Source: Gammaproteobacteria bacterium (GTDB lineage Bacteria; Pseudomonadota; Gammaproteobacteria; UWMA-0217). From it: a stretch of DNA of 9,123 nt. Where the stretch lies: positions 1 through 9,123 of the forward strand of contig JALVPS010000448.1 of NCBI GenBank assembly GCA_027031685.1, in the 5' to 3' direction. Positions 1-7,845 of this stretch are shown here, in pieces. Position 1 is the first letter of the stretch. Each line of letters begins with the position of its first letter. The translations under genes were made by a program, and so were the position numbers. Under the pieces are notes generated by a model. That model was not told where the DNA came from. It made no database searches and saw only the letters and a list, made by a program, of their open reading frames with translations.

Positions 1-297
1 CAGGCGGTGCGCCTCATCAACGACGACGACCCCCTCATTCTGGACGTGCGCGAGGCCAACGAGGTGGCCCAGGGCAAGATCCGCGGTGCGCGCCATATCC
101 CCATGAGCAAGCTGGCCGCCCGACTCGGCGAGCTGGACCGGGAGCGCGGCCGCAAGGTGCTGGTCTACTGCCGCTCCGGACAGCGCTCCGGCCATGCCGC
201 CGGCCTGCTCAAGAAGCACGGTTTCGAAGAGGTGTACAACCTGCAGGGCGGTATCCTGGCCTGGGAATCGGACAACCTGCCCGTGGTGAAGAAATGA
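1..297 (+). CDS. Rhodanese-like sulfurtransferase domain protein (5' end outside window)
   Basis: The reading frame is open from the first base, so the gene begins upstream of the window and only its C-terminal 98 codons are seen. They form most of a rhodanese domain: a beta strand ending in LDVRE, the GKIRGARHIP segment, the active-site loop CRSGQRS with the persulfide-forming cysteine at bases 169-171, and a final GGILAW motif. Single-domain rhodaneses move sulfane sulfur to thiol acceptors; the physiological acceptor is not evident here. In E. coli the equivalent gene beside grxC and secB is yibN, whose product has an N-terminal membrane anchor; that part would lie outside the window. The stop codon overlaps the grxC start (ATGA), so the two genes are probably translationally coupled. 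The GTG at 7 is not a credible start because it would remove the beginning of the domain. Confidence 0.93.
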   Translation, partial: QAVRLINDDDPLILDVREANEVAQGKIRGARHIPMSKLAARLGELDRERGRKVLVYCRSGQRSGHAAGLLKKHGFEEVYNLQGGILAWESDNLPVVKK

Positions 298-566
298 GTC
301 GGCCGCCGGTGGTCATCTACACCTCCGCCTGGTGCCCCTATTGCAACTGGGCCAAGCAGTTGCTGCAGCGCAAGCAGGTGGCCTACGAGGAGATCCGCAT
401 CGACCTGGACCCGCAGGCCGCCGAGCAGATGGTCAAGCGCGCCGGCGGGCGCACCACCGTGCCGCAGATCTTCATCGGCAACGTGCACGTGGGCGGCTAC
501 GACGACATGGCCGCCCTCGACCGGCGCGGCGAGCTGGACCCGCTGCTGCGTGGCGAGCGCGCTTGA
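294..566 (+). CDS. grxC: Glutaredoxin 3 (class I dithiol glutaredoxin)
   Basis: A 90-residue cytosolic glutaredoxin, a glutathione-dependent thiol-disulfide oxidoreductase. The dithiol active site CPYC is at residues 14-17, after a beta strand (VVIYTSAW). The cis-proline motif TVP is at 55-57 and the glutathione-binding GGYDD at 67-71, where many relatives have Cys, Ser or Asn in place of Tyr. Length and motif spacing fit the family. The ATG overlaps the rhodanese stop by 4 bases, and the order rhodanese-grxC-secB-gpsA is the classical gammaproteobacterial arrangement. The stop codon at 564-566 overlaps a TTG that would have started the decayed trxC copy directly downstream. Confidence 0.97.
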   Translation: MSRPPVVIYTSAWCPYCNWAKQLLQRKQVAYEEIRIDLDPQAAEQMVKRAGGRTTVPQIFIGNVHVGGYDDMAALDRRGELDPLLRGERA

Positions 567-783
567 GCCGCCGCCGGCTGCTGTGCGGGCGCTGCGACCG
601 GCTGTCGGCCGCCCTGCCGCCGCCACGCGCTGGGTTGTGCGGCGCACCCGGTGCTGGCCCGCCGCTACGGTATCCGGGCCGTGTCCACCTTGCTCCTCTT
701 CCACGGGGGGGCGGGTGCTGGCCCGCTTCGACGGCGTGCCCACGGCGGCCCGCCTCACATCCTGGCTCGATCCACAGCTGTAG
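563..783 (+). pseudogene. trxC: Remnant of thioredoxin 2 (TrxC): internally deleted and frameshifted
   Basis: The 225 bases between grxC and secB hold two pieces of a TrxC-like protein in different frames. From the TTG at 563 the frame reads a short arginine-rich start, then CGRC (584-595), LSAALPPPR and a lone CG at 638, resembling the N-terminal zinc ribbon of TrxC (CxxC, then a P..R turn, then CGxC). From about 645, in another frame, comes HPVLARRYGIRAVSTLLLFHGG, which matches the second half of a thioredoxin, with the cis-proline replaced by Ser. After a run of seven G (705-711) the match moves to a third frame (GGRVLARFDGVP, ending SWLDPQL and TAG at 781-783); the SWL..L ending is TrxC-like. 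Roughly 65-75 residues, including the CGPC active site, are missing, so no active thioredoxin can be made. Homology is judged by eye. Confidence 0.6.
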
Positions 784-791
784 GAAACATC

Positions 792-1262
792 ATGGCAGAC
801 AACGCACAGGGCAATGCCCCGCAACAGATCTTCGAAATCAAGAACATCTACCTCAAGGACGCCTCCTTCGAGTCGCCCGACGCGCCGCAGGTGTTCATGC
901 GGCACATGCGCCAGTTCCAGCCCGCCATCACGGTGGACCTGGACACCGAGGCACAGCAGGTGGCCGACAACGTGTACGACGTGGAGCTGCGCATCACCAC
1001 CACCGTCAAGCTGGGCGACGAGGTGGCCTATCTGGTGGAGGTGAAGCAGGGCGGCATCTTCGGCATTGCCGGTTACGACGAGACCCAGCTCGGCCAGCTG
1101 CTGGGTGCCTACTGCCCCACCGTCATCTTTCCCTATGCGCGCGAGGTCATCAGCGACCTGGTGGTGAAGGGCGGTTTCCCGCAGCTCCTGCTGGCGCCGG
1201 TCAACTTCGACGCCCTGTACATGCAGAAGCTGCAGCAGGCGCAGCAGGGCGGCGCCCAGTAA
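792..1262 (+). CDS. secB: Protein-export chaperone SecB
   Basis: A 156-residue SecB, the tetrameric cytosolic chaperone that keeps precursors unfolded and hands them to SecA. Recognisable family stretches are FEIKNIYLKDASFESPDAP near the N-terminus, the central VEVKQGGIFGIAGYDE, and the C-terminal half with LLGAYCPTVIFPYAREVISDLVVKGGFPQLLLAPVNFDALY. A polar Gln-rich tail follows. The length is typical (E. coli SecB has 155). The ATG at 792 is chosen because AGGA at 782-785 lies 6 bases upstream and the SecB-like sequence starts immediately after it. That ribosome site overlaps the TAG that ends the trxC remnant. The reading frame continues upstream without a stop, but that extension is the trxC relic. 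Confidence 0.98.
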   Translation: MADNAQGNAPQQIFEIKNIYLKDASFESPDAPQVFMRHMRQFQPAITVDLDTEAQQVADNVYDVELRITTTVKLGDEVAYLVEVKQGGIFGIAGYDETQLGQLLGAYCPTVIFPYAREVISDLVVKGGFPQLLLAPVNFDALYMQKLQQAQQGGAQ

Positions 1263-1267
1263 GGGGC

Positions 1268-2272
1268 ATGGCCGGCGGGCAGTCCGTTGCCGTGTACGGC
1301 GCTGGCTCCTGGGGCACGGCGCTGGCCATCCACTTGGCGCGCAACGGCAACCGGGTGGTGTTATGGGGGCGGGATCCGGGCCGCCAGGCCGAGCTGCGCG
1401 CACGGGGCGAGAACGCCCGCTACCTGCCCGGCATCTCCTTCCCTGCCGGCCTGACCCCGGTGGACGAGCTGGCCGCCGCCGTGGCCGCCGCCGAGCTGCA
1501 CCTGGTGGTCGTGCCCAGCGAGGGCTTCCGCGCCATGCTCGCCGCCCTGCGCCCCCTGCTGCCGGCCGGGGCCGGCCTGATCTGGGCCACCAAGGGCATC
1601 GAGACCGGCAGCGGCAAGCTGCTGCATGAGGTGGTGGCGGAGGTGTTCGGGCCGGACTGGCCCTATTCCGTGGTTTCGGGGCCGACCTTTGCCCGCGAGG
1701 TGGCGCTCGGCATGCCCACCGCCATGACCGCCGCCGCCAACCGCCCGGCCCTGCTGGAGCGCCTGGTGGCCGCCTTCCACGGCGGCAGCATGCGCATCTA
1801 CCGCAACGACGACATCGTCGGCATCGAGCTGGGCGGGGCGGTGAAGAACGTGCTGGCCATCGCCGCCGGCATTGCCGACGGGCTGGGCTTCGGCGCCAAC
1901 GCCCGTGCTGCCCTCATCACCCGTGGCCTGGCCGAGATCACCCGCCTGGCGGAGGCGCTGGGGGCGCGCCGCGAGACGCTCATGGGGCTGGCCGGGCTGG
2001 GCGACCTGGTGCTCACCTGCACCGACGACCAGTCGCGCAACCGCCGCTTCGGCCTGCTGCTCGGGCAGGGCCATGACCAGCAGACCGGCTTGCAGCGCAT
2101 CGGCCAGGTGGTGGAGGGCATGGTCACCGCCAGCGTCATCCTGTCCGTGGCCGAACGGGCCGGCGTGGAGATGCCCATCTGCGCCGAGGTGAACAAGGTC
2201 CTCTACGAGGGCCTGCCGCCGCAGAAGGCGGTCAGCGACCTGCTCGCCCGCCGCCAGCGCGCCGAATTCTAG
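1268..2272 (+). CDS. gpsA: Glycerol-3-phosphate dehydrogenase [NAD(P)+]
   Basis: A 334-residue soluble enzyme that reduces dihydroxyacetone phosphate to sn-glycerol 3-phosphate, the backbone for phospholipid synthesis. The N-terminal Rossmann fold carries the nucleotide-binding loop GAGSWGTALA (residues 11-20). The conserved lysine of ATKG is at 109, GPTFAREV is at 138-145, and the catalytic Lys193 lies in ELGGAVKNVLAIAAGI. The C-terminal helical domain has GFGANARAALITRG (207-220) and GLGDLVLTC with Asp246. Family length is about 330-340, so the gene is complete. It begins 5 bases after secB; the AAGGGG just upstream is unusually close to the ATG, so coupling to secB translation is likely. 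secB-gpsA linkage is common in Gammaproteobacteria. Confidence 0.98.
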   Translation: MAGGQSVAVYGAGSWGTALAIHLARNGNRVVLWGRDPGRQAELRARGENARYLPGISFPAGLTPVDELAAAVAAAELHLVVVPSEGFRAMLAALRPLLPAGAGLIWATKGIETGSGKLLHEVVAEVFGPDWPYSVVSGPTFAREVALGMPTAMTAAANRPALLERLVAAFHGGSMRIYRNDDIVGIELGGAVKNVLAIAAGIADGLGFGANARAALITRGLAEITRLAEALGARRETLMGLAGLGDLVLTCTDDQSRNRRFGLLLGQGHDQQTGLQRIGQVVEGMVTASVILSVAERAGVEMPICAEVNKVLYEGLPPQKAVSDLLARRQRAEF

Positions 2273-2279
2273 AGTCCAT

Positions 2280-2744
2280 CTACCCGCCGCCGGCAAAGCC
2301 CAGCTGGCGCCATGCCTCGTACAGCACCACCGCCGCCGCATTGGCCAGATTGAGGCTGCGGCTGCCCGGCCGCATGGGCAGCCGCAGCACGGCCTGCAGG
2401 CGGGGATCGGCACGCACGGCCGCTGGCAGGCCGCGCGTCTCCGGACCCAGCAGGAAGCCGTCGCCGGGCCGGTAGGCGGGCTGGTCGTGATGCAGCGTGC
2501 CGTGCGTGGAGCAGGCGAACCAGCGCCGCACGCCGCTGTCGCCGAACAGCGCCGCCAGCGAGTGGTACTCGCGCAGATCGGCGAGTTCGTGGTAGTCCAG
2601 CCCGGCGCGGCGCAGGGCGCGGGCGTCCAGCGTGAAACCCAGCGGGTGCACCAGGTGCAGGCAGGCGCCGGTGTTGGCGCACAGGCGGATGATATTGCCC
2701 GTGTTGGGCGGGATCTCGGGTTGGTACAGGGCAATGTGAAGCAT
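2280..2744 (-). CDS. trmL: tRNA (cytidine/uridine(34)-2'-O)-methyltransferase TrmL
   Basis: A 154-residue SPOUT-fold methyltransferase that 2'-O-methylates the wobble base of certain leucine tRNAs, using S-adenosylmethionine. It shows motif 1 (NTGNIIRLCANTG, residues 14-26), the RRAGLDYHE segment (45-53), motif 2 LLGPETRGLP (98-107), and motif 3 with MRPGSRSLNLANAAAVVLYEAWRQLG (124-149), which forms the cofactor knot. I chose the ATG at 2744 because MLHIALYQPEIPPNTGN lines up with the usual N-terminus. A GTG codon directly before it (2747) could also serve; no strong ribosome site distinguishes them. The stop lies 7 bases from the convergent gpsA stop, so the two transcripts must overlap at their 3' ends. 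Confidence 0.96.
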   Translation of the reverse strand: MLHIALYQPEIPPNTGNIIRLCANTGACLHLVHPLGFTLDARALRRAGLDYHELADLREYHSLAALFGDSGVRRWFACSTHGTLHHDQPAYRPGDGFLLGPETRGLPAAVRADPRLQAVLRLPMRPGSRSLNLANAAAVVLYEAWRQLGFAGGG

Positions 2745-3027
2745 CACCGTGTCTCAGCGACCGTCGGGCCGGCGGGTGGCGCGAGTTGCCTGCCGGGGGT
2801 GGCCGGCCTCGGCTATCATGAGCGGGCTACCAGAACTGGATAACAAGAAATGTTTAAGAAGAAACATCACGGCCGGCTCGGCCACCGGGGGTTTGCGCTC
2901 ATCCTGCTCGTCATGATCGTCCTCACCGTGCTGGTGCTGGCCTGGCAGACCTTGCGCGCCCGCGCCGCCGCGGGCCAGGCCACGGCCCAGGCGGGCGTCA
3001 TTCGCCTCTCGCTGCGCGAGGCGCCCT

Positions 3028-4435
<1,408 letters not shown>

Positions 4436-4443
<8 letters not shown>

Positions 4444-5494
4444 GGGCAGTACCGAAGGGGAGAATGAATTCGAAGGTGGTGTCGCCGGGCCGCGACTGGA
4501 ACTTGAGCAGGCCGTCATGGGCGCTGATGAGCGCCTGGGCAATGGGCAGGCCGATGCCGCTGCCGGTGTTCTTGTCGGACACCATGGGGAAGAAGATCTG
4601 CGGCTGCAGCGCCTCGGGAATGCCCGGCCCGTCGTCGTGGATGGTGAGCTGGGCCACGGTGGTGTGGCGCCGGGTGCCGATGGTGTAGTGGCGCTGCACG
4701 CGGGTGCGGAAGGTGATGGTGCCCCCGCCCGGGCGCAGCGCCTCGTAGGCGTTGCGGGCCACGTTGAGCACGGCCTGGATGAGCTGGTCCACGTCGCCGG
4801 ACAGCTCTGGGATGCTGGGGTCGTAGTCGCGCACGATGCGCACGTCGTCGCTGGCCTCGGCCTGCAGCAGGCGGATGACCCGCTCGGTGACCTCGTGCAG
4901 GTTGACCGGCGCGCGCTGCAGCGGGCGGCGCGGCCCCAACATGCGGTCGATAAGCTTGTGCAGGCGGTCGGCCTCCTTGATGATCACCTGCGTGTACTCG
5001 CGCTGCTCGGCGTCCGCCAGCTCGGCCTCCAGCAGCTGCGCCGCGCCGCGGATGCCGCCCAGGGGATTCTTCACCTCATGGGCCAGGCCGCGGATAAGGT
5101 TGCGTGTGGCGTCCAGCTCCCGCTGGCGGCGCGCGTCCTGCACGATGTTGTGGTGGCGCCCCAGGCGCTGCACCTCCACCAACACCCCCTCCGGCGGCAG
5201 GGGGCCCACCGTCAGGTTGACGTACTCGCTGCGCCCCGACGGCAGCGGCAGCTCGTACTCACGGCGGGTGAAGGTGCGCCCGCTGCGCAGCACCTCGCGC
5301 ATCAGGCACACCACCTCGCTCTGCGGGCGGCACAGCTGCTGCACTGGCCGTCCCAGCACGCGCGCGGCGCTGCGCTCCAGCAGTGCCTCGGCGGCCGGGT
5401 TCAGGTACACCAGGCGCAGGCCGGCGTCCACCTGCAGCAGGGCGGTCTCCATGTTGTCCAGCAGGGCCCTGAGTCGGGATTTGCGCGGCGCCAT
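4436..5494 (-). CDS. ntrB: Nitrogen regulation sensor histidine kinase/phosphatase NtrB
   Basis: A cytosolic two-component kinase (also called glnL) that phosphorylates or dephosphorylates NtrC under PII control. From the start used here it has 352 residues (E. coli 349). It has no membrane segment. A PAS domain lies at about 10-110 (LLDNMETALLQVD...LVYLNPAAE). The H-box LAHEVKNPLGG contains His139. The kinase domain shows the N-box LNVARNAYEA (Asn248), the DDGPGIPE box (287-294) and the GSGIGLPIA box (311-319). Two ATGs compete: 5506 (4 residues longer) and 5494. Neither has a clear Shine-Dalgarno. I prefer 5494 because the sigma-54 element at 5507-5521 predicts transcription from about 5495, which would exclude the upstream ATG, and because its length matches E. 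coli. If other transcripts reach the gene, 5506 remains possible. Confidence 0.95.
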
Positions 5495-5506
5495 GTCGGG
5501 CGTCAT

Positions 5507-5521
5507 GCAAGATTGCTGCCA
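5507..5521 (-). promoter_or_regulatory. Sigma-54 (-24/-12) promoter element before ntrB
   Basis: On the minus strand the sequence reads TTGGCAGCAATCTTGCA at 5522-5506. This matches the sigma-54 consensus YTGGCA-N6-TTGCW with exact GG-to-GC spacing; the 15-base core is 5507-5521. With the C of GC at -12, transcription would start near 5495. NtrC-like sites lie upstream at suitable distances. The match is read directly from the sequence; function is inferred. Confidence 0.7.
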
Positions 5522-5528
5522 AGTTGGA

Positions 5529-5572
5529 CAAAGGCGGCTGGTGCGTGGGGGCCGGCAGGATGACACGGTGCA
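5529..5572. promoter_or_regulatory. Possible weak NtrC half-sites between enhancer and ntrB promoter
   Basis: Two right-hand NtrC half-sites occur here: GGTGCA at 5567-5572 and TGGTGCG at 5539-5545. Taken as 17-base sites, their centres (5564 and 5537) are about 30 and 57 bp from the centre of the strong site at 5594, close to three and five to six helical turns. Their left halves do not match the consensus, so they are at most low-affinity sites that would rely on cooperative binding. Confidence 0.3.
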
Positions 5573-5585
5573 AGGGGGTGAGGCG

Positions 5586-5602
5586 TGCACCAAAAGTGTG
5601 CA
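5586..5602. promoter_or_regulatory. NtrC-binding site upstream of ntrB
   Basis: TGCACCAAAAGTGTGCA is one base from the NtrC consensus TGCACC-N5-GGTGCA. It sits inside a longer perfect inverted repeat, 5583-5590 with 5598-5605 (GCGTGCAC / GTGCACGC). Its centre is about 99 bp upstream of the predicted ntrB sigma-54 start, a normal enhancer distance. It suggests that NtrC-P activates its own operon. Confidence 0.7.
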
Positions 5603-5626
5603 CGCAAACGCCCGGCGAGGGAAGCC

Positions 5627-6187
5627 TCAGAGCTTGCCCCTGGCCCTGGAGCGGCGGAAGAGACGCGAGTGGCGGTGCAGCGTGAAATGGACCGGCTCAC
5701 TGCGCAGCAGCACCTGCCCGCGGCCGTCCAGCGCCTCCACCTGCAGGTCGTGTTCGCCGCGGTCCAGGTTCTCCAGCGTGGCCTCGCAGCCGGACACCTG
5801 GGCCACCGGGCGGCCGTCCAGGCGGATGCGCAGCTGGTGGCCGCGGCCGGCCTGCAGCGGCGGGTCGATGGTGCAGCGCACGGTGACGTTGCCGTCGTTG
5901 GCGGTCAGCGCGCTGTCGTGGGCCGGCGCCACGATGGCCAGGCTGCGGTAGCCGCCAAAGGCGGTCGGCGAGGTCCGGGGGGCGGGCGCGGCCGGCGCCG
6001 CAGGGGCGCGCTCGGCCTTGGGCACGTGGCGCACATTGGGCGGCGGGATCTCGATGCGGCGCGCCTTGCCGTCGGCCGGCGGCTGGTCGCTGAAATGGGT
6101 GACGCCCTCGGCGTCGCGCCAGGTGTACACCTGGGCGGCCAGCAGGCCGGGCAGGGTGCAGAGCAGGATGAGCAGCAGGCGTGGCAT
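5627..6187 (-). CDS. Secreted DUF4124-domain protein of unknown function
   Basis: A 186-residue exported protein. It has a short signal peptide (MPRLLLILLCTLPGLLAA, probable cleavage before QVYTW), then the DUF4124 motif VYTWRDAEGVTHFSDQPP (20-37). A Pro/Ala-rich linker follows (about 48-74). The C-terminal half (about 80-172) looks like an all-beta, Ig/FN3-like domain with two cysteines (105 and 134) that could form a disulfide in the periplasm. A strongly basic tail (HRHSRLFRRSRARGKL) ends it. The biochemical role of DUF4124 proteins is not known to me. The gene lies between glnA and ntrB on the same strand, as I recall for similar proteins in some other Gammaproteobacteria. It starts only 33 bases after the glnA terminator with no obvious promoter of its own, so it may depend on read-through. 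AGGG three bases before the ATG is a tight but usable ribosome site. Confidence 0.88.
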   Translation of the reverse strand: MPRLLLILLCTLPGLLAAQVYTWRDAEGVTHFSDQPPADGKARRIEIPPPNVRHVPKAERAPAAPAAPAPRTSPTAFGGYRSLAIVAPAHDSALTANDGNVTVRCTIDPPLQAGRGHQLRIRLDGRPVAQVSGCEATLENLDRGEHDLQVEALDGRGQVLLRSEPVHFTLHRHSRLFRRSRARGKL

Positions 6188-6220
6188 GGCCCTACCGTAG
6201 CGGAAGGGCGGGCGGCAGGC

Positions 6221-6249
6221 AAAAAAGAGGCCCCCGACGAGCGGGGGCC
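6221..6249 (-). terminator. Rho-independent terminator of glnA
   Basis: On the minus strand an 8-bp, all-G/C hairpin (GGCCCCCG, 5-base loop, CGGGGGCC; arms 6242-6249 and 6229-6236) is followed by TC and six T (6226-6221). It begins about 32 bases after the glnA stop. The opposite strand has no T-run, so it acts in the glnA direction only. It should uncouple most glnA transcription from the DUF4124-ntrBC genes. Confidence 0.9.
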
Positions 6250-6280
6250 AGGCGAATCGTGAAGAGATGAGTCTTGGTAA

Positions 6281-7690
6281 TCAGCAGCTGTAGTACATGT
6301 CGAACTCGACCGGATGGGTGGTCATGCGCAGGCGCGTGACCTCTTCCATCTTCAGGTCGATGTAGGCGTCGATCATGTCGTCGGTGAACACGCCGCCGGC
6401 CTTGAGGAAGTCGCGGTCGCGATCCAGCTCGGCCAGGGCCTCGTCCAGCGAGGAGCAGACCTTGGGAATGGCCTTCTCCTCTTCCGGCGGCAGGTCGTAC
6501 AGGTCCTTGTCCATGGGCTCGCCGGGATGGATCTTGTTCTGGATGCCGTCCAGGCCGGCCATGAGCATGGCGGCGAAGGTGAGATAGACGTTGCCGGAGG
6601 AATCCGGGAAGCGGACCTCGATGCGGCGGGCCTTGGGGTTGGACTCGAAGGGGATGCGGATGGAGGCGGAGCGGTTGCGCGCCGAGTAGGCCAGCATGAC
6701 CGGCGCCTCGAAGCCGGGCACCAGGCGCTTGTAGCTGTTGGTGGTGCCGTTGGTGAAGGCGTTGATGGCGCGGGCGTGCTTGATGACGCCACCGATGTAG
6801 TACAGGGCGGTCTCGGACAGGCCGCCGTAGCCGTCACCGGTGAACAGGTTGACCCCGTCCTTGGCCAGCGACTGGTGCACGTGCATGCCGTTGCCGTTGT
6901 CACCCACCAGCGGCTTGGGCATGAAGGTGGCGGTCTTGCCGTAGTTGTGCGCCACGTTCAGCACCACGTACTTGAGGATCTGGTTCATGTCGGCGCGGCG
7001 CACCAGCGTGTCGAAGCGGGTGCCGATCTCGCACTGGCCGGCGGTGGCCACCTCGTGGTGATGCACCTCCACGGGCACGCCCATCTGCTCCAGCACCTCG
7101 CACATGGCGGCGCGCAGGTCCTGCAGCGAGTCCACCGGCGGTACCGGGAAGTAGCCGCCCTTGGGGCCGGGGCGATGGCCGATGTTGCCGCCCTCGAACA
7201 CCTTCTCGGTGTTCCAGGAGGCCTCGTCGGAGTCGATCTCGTAGAAGGCGCCGCGCATCTCGGCGCCCCAGCGCACGTCGTCGAAGACGAAGAATTCGGG
7301 CTCCGGACCGAAGTAGGCGGTGTCGGCGATGCCGGTGGACTTCATGTACTCCTCGGCGCGCTTGGCGACGGAGCGGGGATCGCGCTCGTAGCCCTGCATG
7401 GTGGCCGGCTCGATGATGTCACAGCGGAGGTTGAGGGTGGCGTCCTGGTAGAAGGGGTCCATGACGGCGGTGCCGGCGTCCGGCATGAGGATCATGTCCG
7501 ACTCGTTGATGCCCTTCCAGCCGGCGATCGAAGAGCCGTCGAACATCTTGCCGGACTCGAAGAAGTCCTCGTCAATGGCGCTCGCGGGCAGGGTGACGTG
7601 CTGCTCTTTGCCGCGCGTGTCGGTAAAGCGCAGATCGACGTACTTGACGTCGTTGTCCTTGATCATCTTCAAAACGTCGCTAGCTGACAT
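6281..7690 (-). CDS. glnA: Glutamine synthetase, type I (GlnA)
   Basis: A 469-residue type I glutamine synthetase, the same length as the E. coli enzyme, which makes glutamine from glutamate, ammonia and ATP as a dodecamer. Visible landmarks are the latch loop MFDGSS with Asp51, FGPEPEFF (127-134) with metal-binding glutamates, the NGNGMHVHQS segment (265-274), KRLVPGFEAP (321-330), NRSASIRIP (339-347) and RIEVRFPD. Tyr398 in KDLYDLPPEE is the site adenylylated by GlnE in the GSI-beta subtype, so activity is probably under GlnE/PII control as well as transcriptional control. The ATG at 7690 has GGAG (7699-7702) 8 bases upstream and matches the usual N-terminus MSASDVLKMI. The ORF stays open to 7861, but that part is the leader and promoter. 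Confidence 0.99.
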   Translation of the reverse strand: MSASDVLKMIKDNDVKYVDLRFTDTRGKEQHVTLPASAIDEDFFESGKMFDGSSIAGWKGINESDMILMPDAGTAVMDPFYQDATLNLRCDIIEPATMQGYERDPRSVAKRAEEYMKSTGIADTAYFGPEPEFFVFDDVRWGAEMRGAFYEIDSDEASWNTEKVFEGGNIGHRPGPKGGYFPVPPVDSLQDLRAAMCEVLEQMGVPVEVHHHEVATAGQCEIGTRFDTLVRRADMNQILKYVVLNVAHNYGKTATFMPKPLVGDNGNGMHVHQSLAKDGVNLFTGDGYGGLSETALYYIGGVIKHARAINAFTNGTTNSYKRLVPGFEAPVMLAYSARNRSASIRIPFESNPKARRIEVRFPDSSGNVYLTFAAMLMAGLDGIQNKIHPGEPMDKDLYDLPPEEEKAIPKVCSSLDEALAELDRDRDFLKAGGVFTDDMIDAYIDLKMEEVTRLRMTTHPVEFDMYYSC

Positions 7691-7834
7691 AAATGAACTC
7701 CAGTGCTTGACAGGTGAGTGCGAAAAGCGCCCCGACCGCTGGTTGGGGTACCGAAAATCTCTGGTTATGTGCCTGGGAGGGCCGCACGTCGCCACGCGGT
7801 GTGACGCAGCTCGGCATGGCCTGTCAGACACCGC
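7691..7834 (-). promoter_or_regulatory. Predicted 5' leader of glnA mRNA
   Basis: This is the stretch between the predicted sigma-54 start and the glnA ATG. It contains the ribosome site GGAG at 7699-7702. I see no recognisable riboswitch, strong hairpin or convincing sigma-70 promoter in it, though a sigma-70 start for nitrogen-rich growth would be expected somewhere in this region. Confidence 0.4.
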
Positions 7835-7845
7835 CGTGTGGCAAA

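Noticed and set aside
651..726. 12-base direct repeat GTGCTGGCCCGC at 651-662 and 715-726
   Set aside because: Both copies encode Val-Leu-Ala-Arg in the trxC relic; with the preferred codons of this genome this is probably coincidence, although slippage between repeats cannot be ruled out.
332..1267. In-frame upstream extension of gpsA through secB and grxC
   Set aside because: Open only because of base composition. GpsA begins at MAGGQSVAVYGAGSWG; the upstream part has no relation to the family except the short TrxC zinc-ribbon-like piece at 563-646.
2646..2658. TGCACC and GGTGCA close together, like an NtrC site
   Set aside because: The half-sites are separated by one base instead of five, lie inside trmL coding sequence and have no sigma-54 element nearby.
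1361..2734. Minus-strand ORF of 457 codons antisense to gpsA and overlapping trmL
   Set aside because: Its sequence is explained as the reverse frame of gpsA and an off-frame of trmL, both of which are firm.
2814..2819. TATCAT as a -10 box for the small membrane ORF
   Set aside because: No acceptable -35 hexamer at 16-18 bases; the best TTGCCT is 22 bases away. Mentioned only under the ORF.
2958..2975. Hairpin GCCCGC-GCCGCC-GCGGGC downstream of ntrC as its terminator
   Set aside because: No T-run follows on either strand, and such GC inverted repeats are common by chance here.
6314..7687. Plus-strand ORF of 457 codons antisense to nearly all of glnA
   Set aside because: Mirror frame of a high-GC gene, rich in Val/Gly/Ala/His/Leu with no family motifs and no ribosome site of note.
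7680..7817. Possible upstream ORF (45 codons) in the glnA leader, overlapping the glnA start
   Set aside because: The start has only a weak AGG three bases upstream, the composition is not protein-like, and chance ORFs of this length are frequent at this GC content.
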